Shown here one piece after another: positions 15,601-26,327 of a DNA stretch of 64,000 bases. The DNA is taken from positions 16,864,854 through 16,928,853 of the forward strand of contig CP093830.1 of NCBI GenBank assembly GCA_033063855.1, given 5' to 3'. The position numbers were made by a program, and so were the translations under genes. The notes beneath the pieces are model-generated. The model was not told the DNA's origin and did no database searches. It saw only the letters and a program-made list of their open reading frames with translations. This DNA comes from Smittia aterrima. Taxonomy: Eukaryota > Arthropoda > Insecta > Diptera > Chironomidae. Numbering within the stretch: the stretch's first letter is position 1; each line of letters opens with the position of its first letter.

Positions 15601-15900
15601 TAAATTTCAATAATGAAACTGATAAGGCGACTCAAGAGCACCGGTGAGCAAACAAACGAAAACGCAATTAGATCACGGAGCTGATGCGAGAAAAACTCTC
15701 AATTTCGAGTGTGTAATAGATTCCCGACAATTAGAAGTCTAAACTCTAACGGCATCATCATCATCACAAAACTTATTTTTTAATCCGATGGCAGATTTCG
15801 CCGGATATTTGCACTCTTGACTATTTAGTGACATGTTCACATTACCTCCAACACGATACGTCGATTCCGAATACATTTTATTGTGTGTGGAATTTGCCAT
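3640..15900 (-). CDS. MTA1-like NuRD subunit, 5' part (runs off left edge)
   Basis: This is the N-terminal part of a metastasis-associated (MTA) protein, a scaffold subunit of the NuRD histone-deacetylase/remodelling complex that binds HDAC1/2 in the nucleus. Three coding exons are visible: 15846-15900, 8613-8774 and 3640-3753. Exon 1 starts MANSTHNKMYSESTYRVG. Exon 2 continues DYVYFE, IRRIEELNKT, GNVEAKV and CFYRRRD up to LADKHQ, which matches the start of the MTA BAH domain. Exon 3 (KLKKMWLKTPVSEEQAAQAV) is assigned because its phase fits exon 2 and it has strong splice sites on both sides; I do not recognise this part of the family from memory, so that link is weaker. The introns are 7071 and 4859 nt. 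The ELM2, SANT and GATA-zinc parts should lie beyond position 1. An in-frame GTG lies upstream, but the ATG at 15900 is the best start. Confidence 0.85.
3754..8612 (-). other. Intron 2 of the MTA-like gene (4.9 kb)
   Basis: Bounded by a GTGAGT donor next to 8613 and a pyrimidine-rich CAG acceptor next to 3753, both on the minus strand. Contains purine-rich and CA-rich tracts but no gene I can support. Confidence 0.75.
7323..7340. repeat. (CA)n microsatellite
   Basis: A CA-dinucleotide tract broken by a single T, inside intron 2 of the MTA-like gene. Confidence 0.7.
8775..15845 (-). other. Intron 1 of the MTA-like gene (7.1 kb)
   Basis: Bounded by a GTAATG donor beside 15846 and an ACAG acceptor beside 8774, both on the minus strand. 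Several open frames of 100-176 codons fall inside, but they are low-complexity (Phe/Ser-rich from CT-rich DNA) and not convincing. It may hold enhancers of the host gene, which is inference only. Confidence 0.75.
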
Positions 15901-16578
15901 TATTAATTGGATCTTTTTTCTTCTCTTCACTCTTTAATCACCTTTTTTTCTTCTTGCGCTTTCAAACTTCAAAAGGGAAAATTTTAAACGCCACTAAAAT
16001 CACCGATTGCAATCAGATTCATCGATGCATTGATGCTTCTTGCACGCACGTTTTCTTGATCTCGCGATTAAACTACTTTTAACTAACGTCCGAACGCTAA
16101 ATCCGACAGTTTTTAATATTTTTTGAGTCGTCTCCTCGCTTGATAATTTTTTTTGAACGAGGGTTAGTTACTGTCATGTCCGCATCATTCGCTACTATCG
16201 TTTTTTGGTTGCAAATGTGGCCACATTTATGGCGCTGTAGTTGAAAGGAATGACAGTGTACACCTTTTGTTTTATGAACAACCAATGTTTAAATTAAATT
16301 ATTATATTGAATGAAAATGTTTCATGTAACCATCAACGCTCCTTTGTATCACTTGAAAGTATCAATCGATCGAGATAACTTAATACATATGAAAAATAAA
16401 TTTTCTGTTAGTTTCTGTTTTTTGTATAATTCGAAAAGTGTTCAATTGAAAAGAAAAGTTACCAAAAATCTTTTCAAAGCCACACTGGCGCAGCAGAAAA
16501 TTTGTAAACAGAAGTTTTGAGAAGTCTCGCAATTTTGCTCTCAATCAGTGAATAGACGTCTCTTCGTTAATTAAATCA
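15901..16578. promoter_or_regulatory. Divergent promoter region, MTA-like (-) / GM130-like (+)
   Basis: A 678-bp gap between two oppositely directed start codons, so it must hold both promoters and 5' UTRs. No clear TATA box was picked out. Nothing else recognisable lies in it. Confidence 0.55.
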
Positions 16579-19410
16579 ATGGACAAAGCAGAGAAACTTA
16601 AAGCAGCTCGCAAAAAGGTAAAATATTTAAGTTTTCATCGAGTTAAAGTCTTCAAATATTTGAAAACAGATTGTGACGTGGAATATTTTTATGCATTTCA
16701 GCTGAAGGAGTTTCAGTCGCACAAGCAAGATGTGACAACGGTTCAAGATGCTACACCAGAAACTGTTGAAGCTGAAACAGTGTCGCAGCAGCAGCAAATC
16801 GTCTTTTCAGCCTTTGATCCTCCGCCGTTGCAAGAAGCATCATTCCAACAACAAATTCCAACTTTCGCTGCGAGCTCGACTCCTCAAATTTCAAACTTTT
16901 TTGATAATTTTAATGGACAGAGTTTTGATAATTCGCATCAGCAGAACTTGCCCCAGCAGAATTCACAACATCAGAACTCGCGGCCGGATAATGGTACGGA
17001 GTTTTTTATGAAACCCATTGCAGAGACGGGCAGTCAGGTAGAGCTCACACAGCAGATGGAACAACAAATCCTTCAGATCGCACAGTTGAGATCTGAGGTG
17101 GACTTTCATCGAAGCACAGCGACAAGTCTTCAAAAGAACATTGACGAATTGAACAAATTAAGACAAGATAGTCATGGTCATGTTGAAGTAGTGAAAGTTC
17201 TGGTTGCAGAGAAGTCAAACTTACTTGATTCTCTTCAAAAGGCAGAATCGACAGTAAAGACCAAAATCGAAGAGAACGAAGAACTTCAAAATCGTTTAAA
17301 TGTCTCAAGGCACAGAGTCAAACAACTCGAATCAGATCTCAGAAATTCCTCTGGTCGATCGGTTCATGATCAGGAAGTTGATCAGAAAAAAGTTGAAGAA
17401 GCAGTAGCTGCACGGATCAAAGAGTTTAAAGATTCAAACGCTCAAATTGAATCAGATAAAAACGAGCTTAAAGTTCTTCTTAATCAAAAACGAATCGAGC
17501 TTGAAAATCTTCAGAAAAACTTCGATCATTTGAACACAGAGCTTCATCTTGCCAATGTGAAAATTGCACAACTGAGCGATGGTGCTCCTTTGACCGACAA
17601 TATTAATCAACCTCAGTTAGTTGCGATCAACCAAGAAGTGGCCATCCGACAGCAACAAATAACCGAATTGTATTCAATTATTGATCAAGTTAATCGTGAC
17701 AAGGAAGCAAGTGACAACCAATATCAAAACTACGTCTCACACTTGACGCGAGAAATGGAAACAATAAAGGAAAGTTCATTGGAGTTGAGCAACGAGAACG
17801 ATTCTTTAATGAAAAGAGAACAAGATTTGCTTAAGCATGTAGCGGATCTTGAACGTCAAATGCAAATGCAGAACCAGAAGCAAAAGACCTATGCTGAAAA
17901 TCAAAAGGAATCAACGGTCGTAGCTCAATCATCGGATGAACTTCAAAAGCTTACAAGTCAGATTTCGGCCTTAACTGAATCGAATGAGAACCTTAAATCG
18001 CAATTGGGTAAAGTTGAAGCAGAACGAGCTCAAATTAATCAAAGCTTGCAGGCTAAGCTTGATGAAATGAAAGATATGGAGATGAGAATGGAACAGCTCA
18101 AGACAAACACGCCAAACCTCTCGCAGTTGATGACAGACTTCGAAGACAAATCTGTCGCTGCTTCTCGTGCGTTATCCCAAAATCAAGGACTCAAAGAACA
18201 ACTCGATGAAATGCAACATGCTTTCATTGCCATGACCAACGACAAAATGGAACTAACGAGCAAGTTGCAAACGGAGATGCATCTTTGTAAAGAAATGAAA
18301 ACTCGATATGACTCAATGGAAATAGAACTTCACGAGATGAAAGACAAGTGGCAATTCAAAGAAAACGAAATGATTAGACTTTCACATGAGAACACTGAGT
18401 TAGAAAAGAAAATCTTCCAACAGAACATTGAAATTGATAGGCTCCGTCATTACGAATCAAAGGAATATCATGGAACAGAAGGAATTCTTGAGAAAGAGCT
18501 CGAAAATAGCAAGAGACTGATTGAAACTCTTTCTAATAAGATTAACATTCTTGAGTCACAAGGCATGCAACAGAAACGTGAAGAAAATAACGATCACGGG
18601 CATGGTCACTCTCATTCACATGAAGGCCATTCGCATTCGCACGATGAAGGACACAACCATGAATCAAAAGATCACAGTTGCGAGTCAAGTGAATCGAAAA
18701 AGATTCTAATCGAAGAGATCGAAATGTTAAAGATGGAGAAGAACGAACTGCTTAAGGCAATTAACGACTTCCAAATGAACAAGAAGTCAGACAAGTCACC
18801 AGAGGACTTGATAAATGTCACGAATGTCAACGAAGATGCTTTGAGAAAAATTTCAGTAGCAAAATCTGTGACACCTTCAATGGCAACCGAGGAAGCACTC
18901 GAGAAGCTTCAATCAAGATTCCGACGAACGATGTTAGAAGTAGCAGAGCTCACTGAAGAGAAGCAACGTCTGGAGCATGTTGTAACACAATTGCAGTTTG
19001 AAACTGAAACAATTGGAGAGTACATCACGCTCTATCAATATCAACGTCGACTGCTCAAGCAGAAAGAACATGAACGTGATGTTCAATTAAAAAGTCTAGC
19101 AGCCGATCGCGAAAAGATGAATGACAAACTTGTTCAACTGAATGGACTTATTGAGAAATTCGTTCTTCAGCATTCAGACAGACACAATATTGAATTCGCT
19201 AAGGAAGCTTCGAAATTCCTTGATTTAGAGAACAACTCTGATCCACTTATCATCAATCAAACCGAAAATCTTCAAACGCTGAAGCAACAAACTGCTGGCA
19301 AAATCCTTGAAATACTTTCAGAGATAAAAACAGCAAACTCTACTCCGTACGATACAAATGTCTGCGTGGACCATTGTTCGTGCTGCCTCGGTAAACTGGA
19401 AACAGTTTAA
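16579..19410 (+). CDS. GM130/GOLGA2-like cis-Golgi coiled-coil golgin
   Basis: A golgin that tethers vesicles at the cis-Golgi; family members bind p115 by the basic N-terminus and GRASP65 by the C-terminus. Exons are 16579-16617 and 16702-19410, giving 915 aa. The spliced start MDKAEKLKAARKKLKEFQ matches the GM130 N-terminal helix (K-A-A-x-K-K-L-x-E-x-Q). Then come a Gln/Pro-rich linker and a long heptad-rich coiled coil from about residue 125 to 860. The 84-nt intron is a multiple of three without a stop, so the genomic frame reads through it; the family match shows it should be spliced out. A His-rich insert lies near 18592-18665. The C-terminus is Cys-rich and ends LETV. It is convergent with DDB1. 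Identification rests on the N-terminus and architecture. Confidence 0.82.
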   Translation: MDKAEKLKAARKKVKYLSFHRVKVFKYLKTDCDVEYFYAFQLKEFQSHKQDVTTVQDATPETVEAETVSQQQQIVFSAFDPPPLQEASFQQQIPTFAASSTPQISNFFDNFNGQSFDNSHQQNLPQQNSQHQNSRPDNGTEFFMKPIAETGSQVELTQQMEQQILQIAQLRSEVDFHRSTATSLQKNIDELNKLRQDSHGHVEVVKVLVAEKSNLLDSLQKAESTVKTKIEENEELQNRLNVSRHRVKQLESDLRNSSGRSVHDQEVDQKKVEEAVAARIKEFKDSNAQIESDKNELKVLLNQKRIELENLQKNFDHLNTELHLANVKIAQLSDGAPLTDNINQPQLVAINQEVAIRQQQITELYSIIDQVNRDKEASDNQYQNYVSHLTREMETIKESSLELSNENDSLMKREQDLLKHVADLERQMQMQNQKQKTYAENQKESTVVAQSSDELQKLTSQISALTESNENLKSQLGKVEAERAQINQSLQAKLDEMKDMEMRMEQLKTNTPNLSQLMTDFEDKSVAASRALSQNQGLKEQLDEMQHAFIAMTNDKMELTSKLQTEMHLCKEMKTRYDSMEIELHEMKDKWQFKENEMIRLSHENTELEKKIFQQNIEIDRLRHYESKEYHGTEGILEKELENSKRLIETLSNKINILESQGMQQKREENNDHGHGHSHSHEGHSHSHDEGHNHESKDHSCESSESKKILIEEIEMLKMEKNELLKAINDFQMNKKSDKSPEDLINVTNVNEDALRKISVAKSVTPSMATEEALEKLQSRFRRTMLEVAELTEEKQRLEHVVTQLQFETETIGEYITLYQYQRRLLKQKEHERDVQLKSLAADREKMNDKLVQLNGLIEKFVLQHSDRHNIEFAKEASKFLDLENNSDPLIINQTENLQTLKQQTAGKILEILSEIKTANSTPYDTNVCVDHCSCCLGKLETV

Positions 19411-19444
19411 ATTAAATTAATCGAAAATTATTTTTGTTTTTCAA

Positions 19445-19450
19445 TTTATT
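19445..19450 (-). terminator. Likely poly(A) signal of DDB1
   Basis: First AATAAA on the minus strand after the DDB1 stop at 19605. It interleaves with the opposite-strand signal of the golgin gene. Confidence 0.5.
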
Positions 19451-19455
19451 ATTGC

Positions 19456-19461
19456 AATAAA
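19456..19461 (+). terminator. AATAAA poly(A) signal of the GM130-like gene
   Basis: First AATAAA after the stop codon, 46 nt downstream. Confidence 0.65.
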
Positions 19462-19604
19462 CGAGTTCCGTTCTTCAACTTTACGTGTTGCAATTTTTTT
19501 TTGAATAAATTGAAAGATAAAGAAGAGAAAACATCAAAATTAAGTGAATGGGAATGATGTCCTTTGCCCAAGAGTTAACGCAATATGTTCTTAGTAATGA
19601 TAAC

Positions 19605-22600
19605 TTAATGTATTCGTGTGAGGTCCTCGACGATCTTTACGATGTCGTCCACTGATGCCTCCTGCTTCTGACCATTGGTATCAATCTAGAAATTCAAACT
19701 TTTTATTTCAGATTTCAAAAAAACAAACTATTTTACAAACCTGTAGTCCTGATGCACATTCTCGCATCTTTTCGCGGCTCAGGTCCAAGAAACTTTCAAC
19801 TAAATCTCCATCAATAAACCCTTCACACGGCTCAATTTTCTGATCTGTTCTAAAGCTTCGCCAGGCGGCGTGTTCAATCTTTCCTACAGATTTTATCGTA
19901 TGAGTCAGTCGTTCTTCAAGGTGTCGCAGGAATTCGTAGAAATCGGGTGGGATTTGAGTTACAAGGCCGATAGCTCCGCTGACAGTTCCGTAAAGAACGC
20001 ATCCATTTGTTGGAGTTGTTCGTTCTCCAACGTTTTGCATGGCAAGTGAGCCATGACGGAATACGTTAATCATATCTCCAAGATGGAATTGAGCGACTTC
20101 TGGCATTTGTTGACGTTCTTCGTCAGTTGTAGCGGCGCTTAAAGATTATTTATGGTTAGAGAAGGTTTTAAAATTGAAAATCTAAGTGTCTCACCTGTCT
20201 TTCTGTCCAATAAACAGATTACATCCGTTTTCAGCTCCTAGGAAGTTGTCATCATCAAGAATTTCAATCGCTGTCATCCAGTTTGGCTCGTAATCTCTTG
20301 CAATTTCTTCAAAGCTTCCTTCCATCTGCTTATACTGAAGAAGCGTGATTGAACGCATCAGATCCCCAACCAAAATGAAATCGCCTGAAAGAAATTGTTT
20401 TAGTTAAATTTCATTGAACTTGAGCATAAAAGCGCGTTTACCCTTTGTCTTCAAATAAAGTGCCAGTACGTTGTTGAAATGACTGCATTCTAATCTAAGT
20501 TCTTTATCGTTTGTCCACTCAAACAGTCTGACCGTCGTGTTGATGCTTGCAAGAACTTTTCCATTAAACTCAACCAACGAGTAGCATGCGCCTTTAATTT
20601 CTTTTTCAGCAATTTGATGAAGTTTTCCATCAGAAAAGTGGAAAACGAGAATTCGTCCAGCTTTTGGATCGGGCTCTTCGGGATTGACGATGGCAGTTCC
20701 AACAATGAAGTAAGTGTTTGGATCGTCACCTAATTTCGCTGACATCAGTGACAAAGCAAACTCAGTCGCCATAAATTGATGAGCGTGCAGAACTTCGAAA
20801 GTGTTTTGATCGAGAATCAGCAAATTATTTATTTCCATTTCTTGTCCATATTCTACGCTGATACCTCCAGCGCCTGGTCGTGGCAACGAAGCAATATTAT
20901 TTGAAGATGTTATGTTCGATGTTTGCGTTGAAGCGGAAGGACGAGCTGGCTTCAAGCCTGAAGAGTCTTGGATATCCGTTCGTACTGTGACAACTCCGAA
21001 AGTACTCGAAGGCTCCTGATAAGCAATTCGTCGTGGACTCTCACCAAGTGTAACAGTTCGGATGTGAAGTTTTTGAATCTCATCGATCGTTCCTAAAATA
21101 ACAGAGTTCTTCGTTGCCAATGCCAAACTGTCTGGGTATGCTTCAGCGTTCAACGAGCACATGTGATTAACTTCTTTCAGGTTTACGTTGCTGAATACAA
21201 GTTTGTGATTTGATGAATAAATGACGGTTGGTCGATCAGAGCAAGCAAACACGTTTGTCGTTGAAAGCGAGCTGAAGGTTTTGAGAATGGTTGGTTGTGT
21301 GCCCAACGTCACTTTCTTTTGATCGGTCAGTTTTCCAGAGTCCTTGTCCATCACGAAGTAAAACATTGAGCCATCACCAAGTGCACACAGCAAGTAGTTA
21401 ATTCCTTCAAATTTCGTCACAAGAATCGATCGCGGAATGATTTCGCCGCCGAGTTTTTCTGTGTAAATTCTTTCAAGCGATGGAAGTTTTAACAAACAAA
21501 CTGAGATGTCAGTCCAAAGACCGACAGCGACGATATCTGATTTCGTTGATCCTTCATCGAGCGGCGAGACATCTAAGCAAGCGATTTCATACTCCAGTTG
21601 GATCTTTGAAGTTTCAGCTAATTTTGAATCTTGAATCTCAACATAGTAAATGTCACATCCCGACGCACATACAAGCTGTTGATGATTGCAAGCAACGACG
21701 CCAATTCTTCGTCCTTCGGGTGGACTCCATTCGCTAACCAGAGACTTGTTGTCACATTTGATAAGTCGAGCGGATGTTGGAGTCACTTGAATAATTTGCC
21801 CGTGCTCTACATTCGCACAGTAAAATGTTTGTTGATCACTAAGGAAGCCATCAATCTCAGTTTCTTCAACTTCCTCGCCTGTCAACATGAGGATTCTTGT
21901 GTGTCCAACAAAGGAAAGAACAAGTGTGTTGTCAAATGGCGAATCATCGATTCCCATCTGAAGCGCCCACATTCCTTTGATGCCGGGTAAATCAATACAA
22001 GCATGTTCTTGAATTCCTATTCCATTTCTGATTATTCGAAGTGTGCCATCTTTAAAAGATCCTGAACAGGTGATAATTTGACCTTGTCCTTGACGCTCCA
22101 AATCAACCACGCACATATCAAGAATCGGTCCCAAGTTAGTGAATGTTTCCATTGTAACGACATACGCTCCGTTGTCATCGGCGTGTGTGTTAAGTTTAAC
22201 GAGCTGTGAGTCACCGTGACGAGATCCAATGAACAAAACTCCATTGTCCAGATAGGTGATGCATTCAGGGATTGAAATTTCGCCAAGAAGCTCAACCTTA
22301 AGATCCTTGACATAAGGATTTCCTTGAGCGTTTATATCTGCCTCAAGGAATAGCATGAACAGATTTCCTGACATATTTCCAAGCAGGTAACGATGTCCTT
22401 TCCTGTCGACTCTTGCGTAGCATGTGATGGTACTTTGTTTAATAATTGGCGGCGCTGTTGCGACATATGTTGAACCGTCGTGATAAACAATCGATTCCTG
22501 TCCAATTACAATAGCTCCTCCGAGAGGTGTAGGAACTGGGATCAACATTGTCGCTTCGGTCTCGACGTTATCTTGTTTCCAGCTTACTTTTACGAATTCC

Positions 22601-23421
22601 TTCTCTCTTAAGCTAATTTCGTGAGTCTTGATGTGTCGCCCATTCAGGTCTTGGTGGATCACAATGAGTGTTGGAGATGAACATCCGTAGAGAAACTCAA
22701 CATCCTGAACATTAACATCTTCCATCCTCAAACTGTAGGCTTTCAATTCATTGCTGTCTTTCTCTAGAGGAATGATCTTAAATAGTCCTTCATAAAGTCG
22801 CATTCCGATGACGCGCGCTTTTGGATCAATAACTGCCAGGATGCCGGTTTCAGCTGGTTTACCAACTTTATCGCTAACATTGCCGTGTGCTTTGGTGACA
22901 ATCTCAAAATCATCCCGCTCTTTGTTGTATTTGCATTCCAAAATCATTGCTTGGTACGCTTGTGTGAGGATGAAAATTAAATCTTTCTTCTCATCCTAAA
23001 AGCGAAACTAATTTTAACTTCACTGTTGATACATTAGTTAGAGAGATACTTACAGCTGGCCGAAACAGTTTGAGCACTGCTATTTTTCCGTAGATTCCAA
23101 CTTCTTTAATCGGCTTCAGTCCTTCTGGAGTCACTAAGAAAATTTCCAGGCGCGAATTTTTGGCAACAATCAAGTTCAAATCTGTCTCAGACGTGAAATT
23201 GCCTGTAATTAAGAAAGAATAAGTAATTTTCGATTGTCATTGACATAGTTTGTCAATAATATTAACGCTTTAATGTGGAAATTGTTGCGAAACCAAACAA
23301 ATTTAACCAAACTTTCATATTTCGTCATATTTTGAGTCTAAATGAAGCGAATTCACTCACCGGTCACGCATGCATTAACTGCTGTTGGTTTCTGAGCAGT
23401 CACAATATAATTGTGTGCCAT
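19605..23421 (-). CDS. DDB1: DDB1, CUL4 ubiquitin-ligase adaptor
   Basis: DDB1 links CUL4 to DCAF substrate receptors and takes part in DNA-damage recognition, replication control and chromatin ubiquitination. Six exons: 23361-23421, 23054-23202, 20442-22995, 20195-20384, 19741-20137 and 19605-19685, summing to 1143 aa (human is 1140). The protein begins MAHNYIVTAQKPTAVNACVT and ends VEDLTRIH, both near-identical to animal DDB1. Conserved blocks such as TNLGPILDMCVVDLERQGQG and FACSDRPTVIYSSNHKLVFS run through all three beta-propellers, and ILDDDNFLGAEN lies in the C-terminal propeller. All introns are GT-AG and short (about 50-160 nt). No breaks were seen. The start is the ATG giving the conserved N-terminus. 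Confidence 0.98.
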
Positions 23422-26327
23422 CTTAAGGTTTATTTCAATCGCAGATTTAATTTCAATCTTTACTCGATTTTTATTTGGGAAAATTATCCGTTCGTAGCGC
23501 GAGAGAAACTAACTAAATTCAAATATTTCATGCAACTGAAAAAAAATGAATTCAGCTAAGTTAAGTCTTCTAATCAAAGCTAAGCTCTCAATAACTAATG
23601 ATCTAAAGCATGTTGGCAGTAAGAATAAAGATAAATTGCCTCAATAATAGAGTTTTTAAGAAACGACTTGCTCACTTAGCATTCTGAGCATATCGAGAAC
23701 TGCTACCAGAATTTTTTATTTCTATATGTATCAAACTATTATGTATGAATGAAATGAAGCCCAAATTAATAATTAAATATTCAAATGAAAAGGTTCTCGT
23801 GAAATCTCTTGATAAGTGAGAAAAATACATTTTAATGAAAGCCAATTCAACGGAAAAATTTAAAGCGATCACTTTCCGTTGAAATCTGAAAAAAAAAATT
23901 AAAAACCAAATTCATTTAATTGTTGAAGTTTTTATTGAGTAAAAATATTCATAATGTAAATTTTATGCTTTTGTCCAGCTATTTTTCCACATCTCAAAAA
24001 ATTTTACATAAATTTGATTGCACACAAAAATTAAATTTCCATTATTCTCGGGGAGTTTCACTTATTCTTCTCTTTTTCTCGTTTTGATTATAAATTGACT
24101 CATATCAATAATGGAATTTAAAAGAATTTTCCGAAGCCTTTAGAGAGCTTTCAGTGGAGACGGTTTGAGTGGAAAGATGACATCGAAATCCAGTTTCACG
24201 TCAAAATCTTCATCCGAACTGTCTCGGCAGTGTGCGTTCTTGTTAATTATAATTTCGATCAGAAAAATACTGCGTTAAAGTAACTTACTCATTCTTGTCT
24301 TTTATAATTAATCGAATCATTCTCTCTTTCACGAGCAGCATCAATATTAATGAAAAGGAAATTATCCGCTTAATGTTTAAATGAGATTAACCAACCTAAA
24401 AGTTAAGCTTAAATTGTTAAAATTAACATTATTTTATGAAGTTGTCTTTACAAATAATTCTGCGGAAAAAAGTTTCTTCGTCCCGATTATCTCTTCAAAT
24501 TAAACTTATCTTTTAAGAACTTTTCATCATTTTGATTAAATTATGCTGAGAAGGAGAGAGAAAAAAACCTAAAACACTAATCATTCCATCATCATGTTTA
24601 TACATTTAGAAATAAACTCCAAATCAAAGGGATCTTCTTCACCAAGCTTAAGTCATCATGTTTGAAGCAGCAAATAAACTTCACTCCATCAACATTTGTA
24701 GCTTTGTATCGGCTTCATTTCGAAACAAACATTTTAAGCGCAAAGCAGAACATTTCTCCGAAAACATTTTCTTATATAAAAATACATTTATCTAAGGCTT
24801 ATGCAATTTTGTGTGTTATCATGTCGCGCGTTTGTTTGTAAATTGGAATTTTTGTTTTAAATTATTTTTTTCTTTCATTCAATAATTTCATGAATCTCTC
24901 CCTGATTGATTCTGGTTTGTTTTGTATTCATTATAGTAAATGCAATTGAGTGCCAGAGACGGTTTGATTGACTTAAGAGCAAACAGTTTTAGTCGAATTT
25001 GAGTTCTAAGTTAAAAAAGTTTCTTTGTTTTTTTGGCACACTGAAGATTGAATGAAGTCTATTTAAGAGTTTTATTGAAAGAAAGCTCGAAGATGAAATG
25101 AAGAATGTTTAGCCAAAGAGAGAAACTTTAAGGCAAGAAAATTTGTCGTCTTAAAGTTTCTCCCATCTCAAGTGACCGAGAGATTTGTCATCTTCCGAAT
25201 TTCACAGACAATGACAAATCTCTTTGAGAACTTCAAGGAATTTCTTTCATCAGCTAACAGCTTTCTTTCTTTAACTTTATCGTCAATTGAAGTTTCTTGT
25301 TCAGTTTTAAAATTGATTTCTGTTTTTCCAAAAAAAGTGTTTTTGAATGCTTTAAAGGCACATTGACACGAATGTTTGTAATAGCTACTTTGATGAACTT
25401 CACGCGCAGATGATTGCGTCACTTAATTTCTCTTTCTTTAAAAAAAGCTCGGAATGTTTCTGGAGTGACGCAAACCATCTACGACAGTCTCATCGCTTTG
25501 TTTCATCGGGTAAACTGTTTAATTTCGATAAATACTTTCTCATAAAATGTGTAAAATCCTCAGTTTTTGGTCAAAAGTTTGTCTTCGCTTATCAAAAATT
25601 ATGAAAATTTCATCTGCTTTGTAAAAAAGTGTTTGTTTTTTCTTCTTTTAAAATCTACGAAAACTCTTTTTTAAATATCTATTTTTCTCTTCTCTCAAAT
25701 ATTCTTTTGTCTCAGTCTATGGAATCATTCAATCATTTTTTCTTGTTTAAATGAGATTCAAAACTGTGTCCAGCTAATAATTTGTCTGACAAGCATTGAG
25801 TGGCCGTTTCTTCCTTTAGCGCACTTCATCTTCTACAGTTAAACAAATTGTCATTCAAGAAGCAGTTTTTTAAGTCAGCGGAACTTCGACACAAATTGAC
25901 TGTCGGCTAATATTTCGAGCGACATTTGCAAACCACATTTATACACTTTCTTTACTCTGCCAGCTCGCAAAGTTTATCAAAAATACATCTCCAAATATAA
26001 ATCTACCAGTAACCACTTTCTATTTTTTGCTGATCAACACTGATCGGCATTTGAATAATCATAAATAGATTCTTTCTTATATTATTTACCGCACATCGCG
26101 AATTATTCTTTTAAAATGTAAAAATTGTTTTCTCCTCTTTTGTTGCTGTAAATATCTAGAAAATAACTATCCACACGCTTTTCCATCGTTCGGTGTTTGC
26201 TTTCATCCGGGGAAATCTTTATCAGACTTTGGTTTTTTCGTTTTTTTGATTGTTCACATTTTTTACTTACAAATTGTCCGCTGTGTGTGTTTATGTTGAG
26301 TTGGTTGATCTATTGATTGTTGTGGTC
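23422..26327. other. Intergenic region between DDB1 (-) and Hairless (-)
   Basis: Very AT-rich. It should hold the DDB1 promoter at its left end and the Hairless 3' UTR at its right end. No gene is supported; one short coding-like patch at 24140-24240 is listed as a finding. Confidence 0.6.

Noticed and set aside
15083..15613. Plus-strand open frame of 176 codons in MTA intron 1
   Set aside because: Phe/Ser-rich product of CT-rich DNA, no domain, no homology recognised; the intron of the minus-strand gene explains the region.
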